Origin: Anadara kagoshimensis
Taxonomy: Eukaryota; Mollusca; Bivalvia; Arcoida; Arcidae
Assembly: GCA_021292105.1 (NCBI GenBank)
Contig: CM037868.1
Coordinates: 31,370,578 to 31,434,577, forward strand
Direction of reading: 5' to 3'
DNA length: 64,000 bases
Below, piece by piece: positions 54,950-63,546 of the stretch. A program made the position numbers and the translations under genes. The notes under the pieces are model-generated. The model ran no database searches. It saw nothing but the letters and a program-made list of their open reading frames with translations, and was not told the origin of the DNA. Every line of letters starts with the position of its first letter. Positions within the stretch are counted from its first letter, which is position 1.

Positions 54950-55345
54950 ACTACTGTAGATCCGGTTATTTTACCAGATACTTTATTTTCGCGAATCCAG
55001 TGTTCAGAGTTATTCCGCAAATTGAAATGTTCGTGATTGGTGGCATATTATCATTTAAATGCGTTAAGCTCAGCAGGCCCGTAGGAAAAGGTACTACCCA
55101 CCCACCCCCACACACACACACACACTTTTTTGAAACTTTTTATTTAAATTTTACATAGAAAATCAGTGAAAATTTGATCTAAAGTACACTTTGGCCCCCC
55201 ACTTTTGGGTTGGCCCTCTCACTTTAAAATTGCTTGCTACGGCCCTGAGCTGTAGGTTTTCGCGATAATGCTGAATTCTCGAATGAACCCTCTCGCGAAT
55301 CATTGAGAAATTTACGTTCTCGATAAAACCGGATCTACAAGTGGC
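54950..55345. mobile_element. MITE with GTAGATCCGGTT termini, split by an inner insertion (family K)
   Basis: The left end CTGTAGATCCGGTTATTTTA and right end AAAACCGGATCTACAAGT are inverted, with TTTCGCGA and TCTCGCGAA words in between. A segment with its own inverted ends (AGCTCAGCAGGCCCGTAGG at about 55067 and CTACGGCCCTGAGCT at about 55238-55252), a CA run and a GGCCCCCCAC segment, is inserted in it. Confidence 0.78.
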
Positions 55346-55374
55346 AGGGCTTGAGATAGTGTACGTCCGTCTGG

Positions 55375-55640
55375 TTTAAAATGGGTATTGGCTGTTCCTA
55401 TTCCAAACGCTCAGCATAAGATGTGAAAGTCACGGGTCTTTCGGATGAGACCTTAAAAAACTCCGTGTCATAGTAGGGGTGACATGACAAAGAATCCTCA
55501 CTGCAAATGCCATAAGCGCAATGCACAGGTATAAATTTCTGTACCTTCATCTACAACTTGTGATGTCTCGATATGAGTGAAATAAACTTGACTGGGACGT
55601 AAAACCCCAAACAATCAGTCAATCACAATCAATCAATCAA
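55375..55640 (+). mobile_element. SINE family A variant, 5'-truncated
   Basis: AATGGGTATTGGCTGTTCCT, GTGAAAGTCACGGGTCTTTC, GGATGAGACCTTAAAAAACT, TGACATGACAAAGAATCCTC and tail GACTGGGACGTAAAACCCCA with CAATCAATCAATC. Confidence 0.88.
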
Positions 55641-56299
55641 TCAGTCAATTATAAAGTATCTGATTGCGGCCATCTCGTCTATCGTGTTGAGCCTTTCCTT
55701 TGGTTCACGAAAAATGGTGTCTTTTATTCTGTGTCGATTAATATTATTATTTGACGTATTTAGTTTGTTTTGTCTTTGTGCACTATGGGTACTTCGTTTG
55801 ACTTTCCGCATTAAAGAATTATGGAAACTGGTTGGCTTAAAGACAAGATAATGGTTCCAGTGAGTGTTGTATATATATATATATATATATCTGCGGGACA
55901 ATGCTTCATTTAACTAGCATTCTGAAGCTGACTTTTGCTAGGCTAGTATAAGTAGATTATACACTCACTTGCACAAGACTTGAAAAGTTTATATTCTAAA
56001 ACTCGGTCTCGTCACAAATTGCTGAAGATTGCAACGTGGAAATAGAAAGGCTGAATTAACATAATTAACTTGGTTTAAATGCCATTTTATTTAACGGGTC
56101 TTATCTTCATTGATAATACAGTAATTTTATTCACTTTCTGTGGTTTTTGGTTGTCTGTGATGTTTCAAAAACTCCAATAAACCCTTCTGAAAAATTAACA
56201 TTCTTCACCAGAATTACCAATTCGCCGGAAACTTTTCCAGCAACACGCCGTGATGCAAATTTTGTTTACCCCACAAGTCGCCGTGAACCGGAGCATTTT
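55641..56299. other. Centre of the large transposon, right portion
   Basis: A minus-strand frame of 86 codons (55641-55901) starts inside a TA microsatellite (55870-55890) and has no recognised domain. Otherwise AT-rich, without genes. The right arm begins at about 56300. Confidence 0.45.
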
Positions 56300-57143
56300 G
56301 AATGTATCAAATATTTCTCTAACCAAGACTAAATTACTGAAACTGGTGACTTCGGGCGCATATTTTATTACTTTGTGTCCTTTTCACAACAAAACATTAG
56401 CGAAATATTGGACCTGTGCGACATACGCACATGCTGAAGTCGACAGACGTCAATAAATGGAAGTACCAGGTCCTGATTTCAGACGTTTTTCAAGTATTTA
56501 GAAGCAAACAAATTAAGAAGTTGTGTGTGTATGTATAGTGCTATGTCATAGCAATAAAATCGCAAATAGTTCGTCATGGCACACTTCCTCAAAATCTAGC
56601 AATATTGGATTTTCTTACCTTGACTGACAACACCGCTCGCTTCAAATAGTAGCAATTTGGTTTCGACAGGTACCAATTTCCGGTAGCGGTTATACACAGT
56701 GATACCACTCCGCTTAAACGAAACATAAAATTTCACTTAAAAGCCGAGTAAAGCTTCTGTTTTCGCGAGTTTATAAAAGTAAAGATATTTCTTGAGAATT
56801 TTGAGTAGAAACATCATTTGAAACCAAGTCCGTTTTATTAAAATCAGCTGCTAAACAAAAGCACCTGCTAAAAATGGAAATGTGAAAGGTACGTGAAAAA
56901 TATGAATATTTCTTGCAAGTTTTTATATGAGGCAGTTAAATACCATCAAATATTATGTGACCAACTTTTTCCTTTCTGTTAAAGTTTCGTTTTTATGAAG
57001 TTATATTAAAAATAGTCACCTGTTCTCTTTAACGTAAAGCGTAACGACCAAAAATGTATCATTTTACTCGGACGTAAATTAAAACCGACGGAATACTCCG
57101 ACGTAAATGAAATACGGTGTATCACGATTACCCCCGTGGTAAA

Positions 57144-57565
57144 TTATAACCTTTTTTAACTATCGAGTTATCTGCCGACAATTAACGAGTCAATAACCAC
57201 TGTATTTTGACATTTGACATCACCATGGCAACATCTGACTCGAGATGTTTGTTTTGTGTAGAGCCGTGACCATGTAATCATTTTAGCCATCACAAATTCT
57301 ACTGACAACCAACAAGAGCCAATTACTGCCTTGTCTATCAATCTCGACACAAGTTGACCGTGTACACTTCCCGTCATGCTTTGTAAATAATGGTCTCAGC
57401 GGAGTTCGAACCCATCAGATATGTAGCGCTAGCGTGGCTAGGCAAATTATTATTTTTCATAGATGATACTTTTGTCAAGGTTTTAATAAATAGTTAGATG
57501 AGCTAATTTTTAATTGTTATGGAATAGTTCTTCAAACATTGGAATATGACAAAATGAGAAGAATG
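57144..57565. other. Unassigned stretch
   Basis: A SINE-head-like phrase GGTCTCAGCGGAGTTCGAAC lies near 57391. No gene is supported. Confidence 0.4.
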
Positions 57566-57567
57566 CA

Positions 57568-57990
57568 CAGTATAGACTTGTCTAAGGTTTTAACTCGATG
57601 TCGAAGCTCGGCTTTAGAGTGGTCGAGATATGTATAGCTACTGAACGAAAAGTTGCTGATAAAATATGTAGCAGCTTGCGAAACAGGTAACAGGGGTGGA
57701 TCCAGGATGTTTTGAGAGGGGGGTTGAGAATTATATCTAGGTGCGAGCGCCGAAGGCTCGAGCTTCCAGAGACGAGGGGTCTTGGGCAGAGCCCCGATGG
57801 GTTGTTATATTAACATATGGGGTTACATCAGTCGATAGCTCGCTAGCTCTCTCACTCTCTCTCTTAATTTTTCAAAGGGGGTGGGGGTGGGGGTTGCAAA
57901 ACTGGCCACTGGGTAACGAGGATTCGATTTGATCTGTCCATTCAGTACTGACTAGTTTACTTTGTGTTGAACTTCGGCATGTCTGTACTA
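57568..57990 (+). mobile_element. MITE family E split by another repeat
   Basis: Left part TATAGACTTGTCTAAGGTTT, GATGTCGAAGCTCGGCTTTA, GAGTGGTCGAGATATGTATA. Right part GTTTACTTTGTGTTGAACTT and CGGCATGTCTGTACT at about 57953-57990. A segment (about 57694-57915) starting GGGGTGGATCCAGGATG and including GCGAGCGCCGAAGGCTCGAG, a CT run and a G-rich tract is inserted. Confidence 0.72.
57694..57915 (+). mobile_element. Unclassified repeat inserted in family E
   Basis: The segment beginning GGGGTGGATCCAGGATGTTT has a GGGGTCTTGGGCAGAGCCCC inverted phrase, a CTCTCTCACTCTCTC run and GGGGGTGGGGGTGGGGG. The leading phrase resembles widespread animal repeats. Family unknown. Confidence 0.5.
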
Positions 57991-58154
57991 CTGCAGAGAA
58001 TTTGAAATTGGTTGTCAATAGATTTTGAGGAAGCAAACATTTTTACATCCTACGCCATGATAAAAACGAATATCCAAGCCAAATGTTACATGGTGATGAG
58101 TAAGTTACTGTGTTGAAACATTGATACATTGAACCATTTTGTTGACTATATATA

Positions 58155-58275
58155 CTGCTTATCACTCCGGAGCACCTTGTCTCACTTCCGTTTTTGAAGT
58201 TTACTTGTTTAACTTAATTCGCCGGTTTTCAAAGTAGGGTTGTGGGGGATTTTGACATGGATTGTAATGTTTAGT
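58155..58275 (+). mobile_element. Short 3' tail fragment of the Penelope-like element
   Basis: CTCCGGAGCACCTTGTCTCA, CTTCCGTTTTTGAAGTTTAC, TTGTTTAACTTAATTCGCCG, and GACATGGATTGTAATGTTTA follow the order of the element's tail (compare 45545-45660). Diverged. Confidence 0.72.
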
Positions 58276-58469
58276 TTATGCACATATATATCATACATAA
58301 GACAAAACATTGTTTTTAACATTCTTTATTACAAATTCTCTTTTTTCGTTCTCTTTATCGCTGTTATCTGTAAAAAATATAATAAAATGTATCTATAAAT
58401 AGCCAAAGCAGCCACATGACACTGCCGAGTGTCATTTACACTTGCTTACAAAGTAAGAAATACCGATAG

Positions 58470-58805
58470 TAGTCAGAAGATAAGTTGGTAGAATGCTCGC
58501 TCCGTAAGTGGCAGGTCGTGGGTTTGATCCCCGACCGGGTGTGACCCAAGACTTGATAGTGGGTAGTGATCTTTCGCCAAGCACTCGGATTACGAAATGT
58601 AAGTCACGGTTCTTTCGGATGGGAACTTAAAATAAACGAGGTCCCGTGCCACGGTGGGCTTGGCACGCTAAAGAACCCTGCTGTATAATGCCATCGGCGC
58701 AACGCACAGGCAAAATTTCTGCACCTTCGCCTATAGCTGGCGACGCCTCGATATAAGTGAAATATTCTTGACTGGGACGTTAAACACCATTACTCACTCA
58801 CTAAC
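58470..58805 (+). mobile_element. SINE family A, full length
   Basis: Head with B box GTGGGTTTGATCCCCGACCG, then CCAAGACTTGATAGTGGGTA, CTTTCGCCAAGCACTCGG, AAACGAGGTCCCGTGCCACG, GAACCCTGCTGTATAATGCC, GCACCTTCGCCTATAGCTGG and GACTGGGACGTTAAACACCA with ACTCACTCACT. The core and tail are among the best preserved here, so this is a useful reference copy, although the A box is degraded. Confidence 0.93.
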
Positions 58806-58864
58806 TTTTCAGAAGATACTTATACATGTACAATGATTCATCAGGAATTTAATTGAAATTAGGG

Positions 58865-59162
58865 TTTAAGGTCCAAGTCTAGAATATTTCACTTTTATCG
58901 AGACGTCGTCAGCTATTGGCAAAAGTGCAGACATTTTGCCTGTGCGTTGCGCTGATGGCGACCCTAACACGGGACCTCGTTTATTTTAAGTTCCCATCCG
59001 AAAGAACAGTGACTTTCACTTCCTAATTTCGAGTGCTTGGCGAAAAAAGAACAGTCACTATCCACTTTCAAGTCTTGAGTCTGACCCGGTCGAGGTTCGA
59101 ACCCACGATCGCGACCTCCCACTTCCGGAGCGAGCACTCTACCAAATGAGCTACCATAGTGG
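58865..59162 (-). mobile_element. SINE family A, reverse copy beside a forward copy
   Basis: Reverse tail AAGGTCCAAGTCTAGAATAT, then ATCGAGACGTCGTCAGCTAT, ACGGGACCTCGTTTATTTTA, CCACTTTCAAGTCTTGAGTC, CGAGGTTCGAACCCACGATC and the A-box complement ACTCTACCAAATGAGCTACC. It lies tail-to-tail with the copy ending at 58805. Confidence 0.92.
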
Positions 59163-59510
59163 TTATCTATCAGGAACACATTCACCAAATAGATTACATA
59201 TACTGTTAACGTATTTAATTCCGCGTGTACATGTATTTATTTTCGAGGTATATGGAATTTAGACATATCCGCGTATTTTTAATTTTCTAGTTTTTTTTTT
59301 AATTTAAAAATCCATTATAGCACAATAAGTATAATATATTTTGTACTAATTTTCGCGCAAAACAAACGATCATAAAATAAGCGAAAATTAATAAACTGCG
59401 AAAATAGATAATGTTTACAATATTCGGATATTGTTCAAGTTTAATTCCACACAGGTAAAGACCAAAGATTTCTCACTTCAGTTAATAATTTTTAAAAGGG
59501 TTTAATCATA
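59163..59510. other. Unassigned stretch
   Basis: Words TTTTCGCGCAAAAC and GCGAAAATTAATAAACTGCG resemble family K interiors, but no termini are seen. No gene. Confidence 0.4.
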
Positions 59511-59514
59511 TTAT

Positions 59515-59735
59515 CAAACGTTATCGACCAATCGGATTGCAGTACGACCGAAACGGGTAGCAGTACGAACGCTATCGACCAATCAGATTGCAGTGCAAAC
59601 CAATCAGGTAGAAATGCGAACGTTATCGACCAATTCGATTAAATTGCAAACCAAACATAACTAACGGTATTTACCAATCAGATTGCTGTATTCTGATTCC
59701 TTTGTTGTGCAGCTTGCATTTGTCGATTGGTTAAG
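59515..59735. repeat. Decayed tandem repeat (~55-60 bp) with CCAAT boxes
   Basis: Units of the form ACGTTATCGACCAATCGGAT with TTGCAGTACGACC recur at about 59519, 59568, 59620 and 59665. Five CCAAT motifs occur within 150 bp (about 59530, 59579, 59599, 59630, 59675), with a further inverted ATTGG at about 59724. Confidence 0.78.
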
Positions 59736-59816
59736 GGTTTAGCATTAAAAACTCGGTTAGTTACAAGGGGTTTTCTTTCCGTAAGCACTTACTGGCGGGC
59801 TAGGAATAGTGCGTAA

Positions 59817-60031
59817 AGTTTGACCTGGCCGGCTGACCTTTAATTTGAATACTAGATCGGGCTAATAGACTGTGTGATTTAGGAAAAACATCATGTTTCA
59901 TTACCATATATACTGGTCACCCAGTATAACTATCATCTATCCTTAAATATTAACTTTATATAGCTCCTAAATTGCACAATGGATATGTCTGTTTGAATAT
60001 TAAAATTAAAGGTCAGACGACAGTTCAAACT
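59817..60031. mobile_element. MITE family H copy downstream of the secreted-protein gene
   Basis: AGTTTGACCTGGCCGGCTGA with CCTTTAATTT and the inverse AAATTAAAGGTCAGACGACA with GTTCAAACT form the ends. It is about 215 bp, close to the other family H copies. It starts 118 bp beyond the stop codon of the minus-strand gene and may be part of its 3' untranslated region. Confidence 0.72.
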
Positions 60032-60148
60032 AGACGCACTATACCAGAATGATAGACTGAGTACAAACTTGTGGGTGACTGAAGGTTGCTATGGGTGCGC
60101 ATTAATGCAAAGAAATATATAGAGAAAAAATACAGTGACAACAAACCT

Positions 60149-60240
60149 CTAAGCACACTGGCACGTTTGGCAGCCATTAGCATCCGTCAGGTACCCATAT
60201 GTACAACTTGTAAAACAAAGCTGTGGTGAGCAGTTTGGAT
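60149..60240 (-). CDS. Terminal exon of a secreted cysteine-rich gene: antistasin-like module
   Basis: On the minus strand a splice acceptor (TTCTATTATTTTAG, AG at 60241-60242) is followed by 92 bp that end in a TAG stop (60149-60151). The exon starts with two bases completing a codon (phase 1) and then codes PNCSPQLCFTSCTYGYLTD followed by ANGCQTCQCA. Six cysteines with the spacing C-x4-C-x3-C, a GY-x-x-D-x-NGC turn and C-x2-C-x-C match the antistasin-like module, known from leech and other invertebrate serine-protease inhibitors and from larger extracellular proteins. The phase fits the phase-1 donor of the WAP-like exon at 62283-62426, so I place both in one gene. It would be a secreted protein, perhaps a protease inhibitor. 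No AATAAA signal is clearly seen downstream. Confidence is high for the module and moderate for the gene model. Confidence 0.82.
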
Positions 60241-60257
60241 CTAAAATAATAGAATAA

Positions 60258-60597
60258 ATACAGTCAAACCAGCCTTAAAGGTAACTCTGTATAGGGGTCA
60301 CCCGCTGTAAAAGGTCAGTAAATTTGTATCCAAATTGCTTATTATTCGTGTAATTTGAACCTGTGCAATAGTGCCATGCATCTGCCAATAAAGACCGCTT
60401 TTCTTCTTCTGACTGACTGACAGTGGCCATCATTAACGAGCATATTATTCTGTCACGTTGAGTGCTTATATCAAAAGACTGTCTGATGACAGCCTTATTT
60501 ACAGTTTAAACGATGTTCACTTGCTTGCATCTACGGTGTTGATTTGATTTTATTGGTTCTCATGGGTGGCGTATATAGACAGGTTTGACTTCACTAG
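60258..60597 (-). mobile_element. MITE family D, split, inside the host intron
   Basis: ACAGTCAAACCAGCCTTAAA, GTGTAATTTGAACCTGTGCA and GCCAATAAAGACCGCTTTTC are followed by about 135 bp of unrelated sequence (about 60408-60545) and then TTATTGGTTCTCATGGGTGG, GTATATAGACAGGTTTGACT. The unrelated part may be another insertion. Confidence 0.75.
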
Positions 60598-60864
60598 TAA
60601 CGGTATGACCATTATGATATGTAAGTGATAACGCATTGATTACAGGTTAGGCGAGTAAATAATGCGAAATCAAAGTTGTTTCACGTCCAAGAAAGTACAA
60701 TTATTTATAGTTAATCGGATTGCGATGTGTCCTTAATTACTTCCGAGAACTGACCAAAAATCAGTTCCAACAATTCAATCTACCGAGTAGTGATTACTTC
60801 TCAATTTCTGGGTTTTTTTTTTTAATTATTAATTTCAGCGAAAATAATTCTGTGCCAACTCTCT

Positions 60865-61212
60865 TTTCATCACGCGATAGCTCAGTTGGTAGAGTGCTCG
60901 CTTAGTAAGTGGGAGGTCGTGGGTTCGATCTCCCGCAGAGTATGACCAAAGACTTGAAAGTGGGTAGTGACTGTTCTTTCGCCAAGCACTCGGCATAACG
61001 AAATGAACGTCATGGTTCTTTCAGATGGGAACTTAAATTAAACGAGGTCTCGTGTCACGGTGGGCTGCTGCTTTTTAAAAAACCCTGTTATATAATGCCA
61101 TCACCGCAACGCACAGGCAAAATTTCCGTACAATCGTATATAGCTGGCGACGTCTCGATATACGTGAAATATTCTTGACTGGGACGTTAAACACTATTAC
61201 TCAACTCAACTC
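60865..61212 (+). mobile_element. SINE family A, full length, antisense in the host intron
   Basis: Head GCGATAGCTCAGTTGGTAGA with B box GTGGGTTCGATCTCCCGC, core GAAAGTGGGTAGTGACTGTT, TCGTGTCACGGTGGGCTG, TCACCGCAACGCACAGG and tail GACTGGGACGTTAAACACTA with ACTCAACTCAACTC. A short second head remnant (GGGAGGTTGCGAGTTCGATG, about 61230-61275) follows. Confidence 0.92.
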
Positions 61213-61339
61213 TTTCCTTTTACGCATCGTATATGGGAGGTTGCGAGTTCGATGCCCGGCCGGGTCTGGCTTTGTGAAAACATGTAGAGCATGTTGTTCT
61301 ACTTTTAACTTGCTCAACCTGCTCATTTTGAATGCTTAA

Positions 61340-61520
61340 ATATGCATAGTATTGTAGAGGCGATTAATGGAGGGGCTTTTGCGACACTCAAGATTTTTTC
61401 CCGGAGAAAACAACCGACCTTCAGCACGCGAACCGACAAACTTTCTCACCTGACTAGAATCTGTCTAGACTGGGATTCGGACCTAGGCGATGGGAGAACA
61501 TGTTAACAATCAGCCAGACA
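61340..61520 (-). mobile_element. SINE family C remnant in the host intron
   Basis: GCGATTAATGGAGGGGCTTT, CCCGGAGAAAACAACCGACC, GCACGCGAACCGACAAACTT and GACTGGGATTCGGACCTAGG are the family C body and head complement. The tail is poorly preserved. Confidence 0.68.
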
Positions 61521-61787
61521 GTAGAACACTATAGTTTCAGCGGAAAAAAAACTGAAATGCAGCTGTTATATTGCTTAATACAACATTGGTACCGGCACCG
61601 CCGCAGACCAGATACATTTCTACTAAATCTGGCCCGTTTGAACTCGCCAAACTTGTACATTTTTAACTCCTACACATGAAAGGATTCTTACTACTTCCTG
61701 GTATGCAAATAATGTATTGTCATTTAAACTTTATTAGCCAATAACATTGGTGCTAGCACCGCCATTAAACTAACACAGTTAAAGCGA

Positions 61788-62140
61788 CAGGGTTCATACA
61801 GAATATGGAGACTAAAATTTAAGGCCTTTTTAGGGCCTAAATATTAAAATTAGGGTCAGGTTTATCGATTTGGAAGCAGTGTTATCATGTATGAAATACC
61901 TGATTAAATATTATGACTTTGCATATGTTTTACATGTTTAGAACAACAACAACTGGTGTGTCGATTTTCTTGGAAATCTTGTTCTGAAATTGCACCAACA
62001 TAACTAACTATTGGATGTTCTAGGTCTTTTTATGACCTTACTGCAATATTTAGGGTCTTTTAGGTTTGGTTACTAAAGCTGGGGACTTTTTAGGGCAGTG
62101 TCTCAAATTGGGGGACTTTTTAAGGCTGTATGGACCCTGA
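61788..62140. mobile_element. Inverted-end element (about 350 bp) with GGGGACTTTTTAGGGC repeats, family L
   Basis: The ends CAGGGTTCATACAG (61789) and GGCTGTATGGACCCTGA (62125) are inverted. The right half holds repeated GGGGACTTTTTAGGGC / GGGGGACTTTTTAAGGC and TTTAGGGTCTTTTAGG phrases. It lies in the intron of the WAP/antistasin gene, 140 bp from the WAP exon donor. No coding frame. Confidence 0.65.
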
Positions 62141-62282
62141 GCTAATTTGGCCGCCATTTTGAATTTGCTTAGCCTATACACATGAAATATATCTAAGTAC
62201 ATGTAAGTGTTAATGGAGATGCCAGCTGAATATTAATAATAAATAAATAATATTACTTAGGCGAATAAAGCTAAACGCTTAC

Positions 62283-62426
62283 GTAAAGTTTGGCTGCCAG
62301 AGAAGACTGGTTTACAACTGTGGCCACATCCGTTAGATATGCAGATACTTCCGGCTGCGCAAGGGTTGGTACTGCTGCACATTTCTACGCATGCTCCAAA
62401 CTGTCTGACCGATTTCCCGTACACAA
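62283..62426 (-). CDS. Internal exon of the same gene: WAP-like cysteine module
   Basis: On the minus strand, a strong acceptor (T run then CAG, complement at 62427-62429) precedes a 144 bp exon. It codes VYGKSVRQFGACVEMCSST, NPCAAGSICISNGCGHSCK and PVFSGSQTL, and ends at a donor GTAAGC (62277-62282). Entry and exit are both phase 1, typical of shuffled extracellular modules. The pattern GACVEMCS-C-C-SNGCGHSC fits the whey-acidic-protein (four-disulfide core) family, although the usual CC pair appears as a single C, and only six cysteines are visible rather than eight. WAP modules are common in secreted inhibitors and shell-matrix proteins of molluscs. If the donor were skipped, the frame would stop at 62257. 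Without the acceptor, the frame could start at a methionine at 62496, but that part looks like intron. Confidence 0.78.
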
Positions 62427-62429
62427 CTG

Positions 62430-63145
62430 AAAAAAAAACATACAAGTTTACATTTATTTTAAATAACAACGATTTAAATGAATTGATATTGTTCATTGAA
62501 TCTAATCATAAAAATACGTTTAAAAATGGTATGTGACAAAAGCATTGATGAGATATGGCCAGGCTACGATTTTACACCATATGGCACAATGGTGATCAAT
62601 TTATTCATGAGTTAACAATAACGTGACCGTGATTCATTAATATTCATGAGCAAAGTTTTGAACGCGCCGCCATTCAAACGTGATGCCGGTAACGCAAATT
62701 AATCATTTTTTAACTTACTCGGGCCGAAAATTGTCAAGTCTTCACAGGAGAAGGACATTATATTCTAGTGGAAGAATTTCCATAGTCACCGGCGTCATCA
62801 GCAAATCGAGTAAGATCTTTAGTTTTAGAATTGAAATTGTGCTTCGAATTTGCAGAAAATGTAGATTTTTAATTAAATTAACATGTTTTATAATGAGAAC
62901 TCAATTATAACACGCTTCGGATTTTTAATTCGAAAGGGCCGGTTTTTTAGTAAAGTAAATTTAAGTTGTTACCACCCAAACAATGCCAGGCGGTGTACAG
63001 TCGATGTATGTATCAGCAAATTTTATCCTACTTGTGAGAAAACTTGTACAGGACCAATTTATCATCACTGGTCTATATAAAGTCATTTATATTTCAACCA
63101 TATCATGAATCCAATATGGCCGCTATGCAAATTAACAAACTGACC
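62430..63145. other. Region upstream of the WAP exon, unresolved
   Basis: On the minus strand a possible small exon (62719-62758: ATG then MSFSCEDLTIFGP, donor GTAAGT) has the right phase to join the WAP exon but encodes no signal peptide, so it is only a candidate. On the plus strand 62960-63080 has a cysteine-rich stretch that I do not support as coding. The rest is AT-rich. Confidence 0.35.
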
Positions 63146-63240
63146 ATGATTTTGCCATATGCGGACAGACGACGGACAGACATGGTGATTCCTATATACC
63201 CCCCTCAAACTAGTTTGCGCGGAGGGGGGGGGGGGGGTTG
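63146..63240. repeat. Fragment of a dispersed repeat with a G run
   Basis: TATGCGGACAGACGACGGAC, AGACATGGTGATTCCTATAT and a following ACCCCCC segment have the wording of a common molluscan repeat edge (recalled, not searched). A G run of about 16 lies at 63222-63237. Confidence 0.5.
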
Positions 63241-63545
63241 TTATAAAAATTAAAACAAAATTTGAAACTGTGATCTTGTATGAATACTGTCGATAAGCGA
63301 GGTAGCAAATTAATAAAGCGACATGATTGCTATGTTATTTACTGTATTCAAATGTAGTTTAAAATCAACTGCTTTCACCAATAGCTTAAAAAATTAGACA
63401 GATAAAGAGTTCTATGAGAAAGGGGAATAAGTCCAACATTCAATGTGCATGTATGCAAGTAAGTGATGAAAAGAACGCACGGTCATCTATACCATCCCAT
63501 CCTAGTTTGAAGCTGGCCATTTCAATAGCTTTTGTCAGAGGTCTA
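63241..63545. other. Unassigned stretch
   Basis: No gene or bounded repeat recognised. Confidence 0.4.
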
Positions 63546-63546
63546 T

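Larger units (their letters stand above)
50602..57138. mobile_element. Large DNA transposon with ~830 bp inverted arms and 5 bp target duplication
   Basis: The ends CACGGGGGTAATCGTGAT (50602) and ATCACGATTACCCCCGTG (57138) are perfect inverted repeats. Alignment continues inward almost without gaps for about 830 bp on the right (56300-57138) and on the left (50602-51036 plus 53797-54195, interrupted by a second transposon). The flanks carry a direct duplication GTAAA (50597-50601 and 57139-57143). Without the insertion the element is about 3.8 kb; its 2.1 kb centre has no transposase frame. A 5 bp duplication and CAC-initial termini recall the Transib/RAG-like group, but the rest of the terminus does not match the usual heptamer, so superfamily is open. 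Confidence 0.93.

Noticed and set aside
62883..63080. Plus-strand cysteine-rich frame (CTVDVCISKFYPTCEKTC)
   Set aside because: Opposite strand to the supported gene, no matching splice sites, no known family; the cysteines may be chance.
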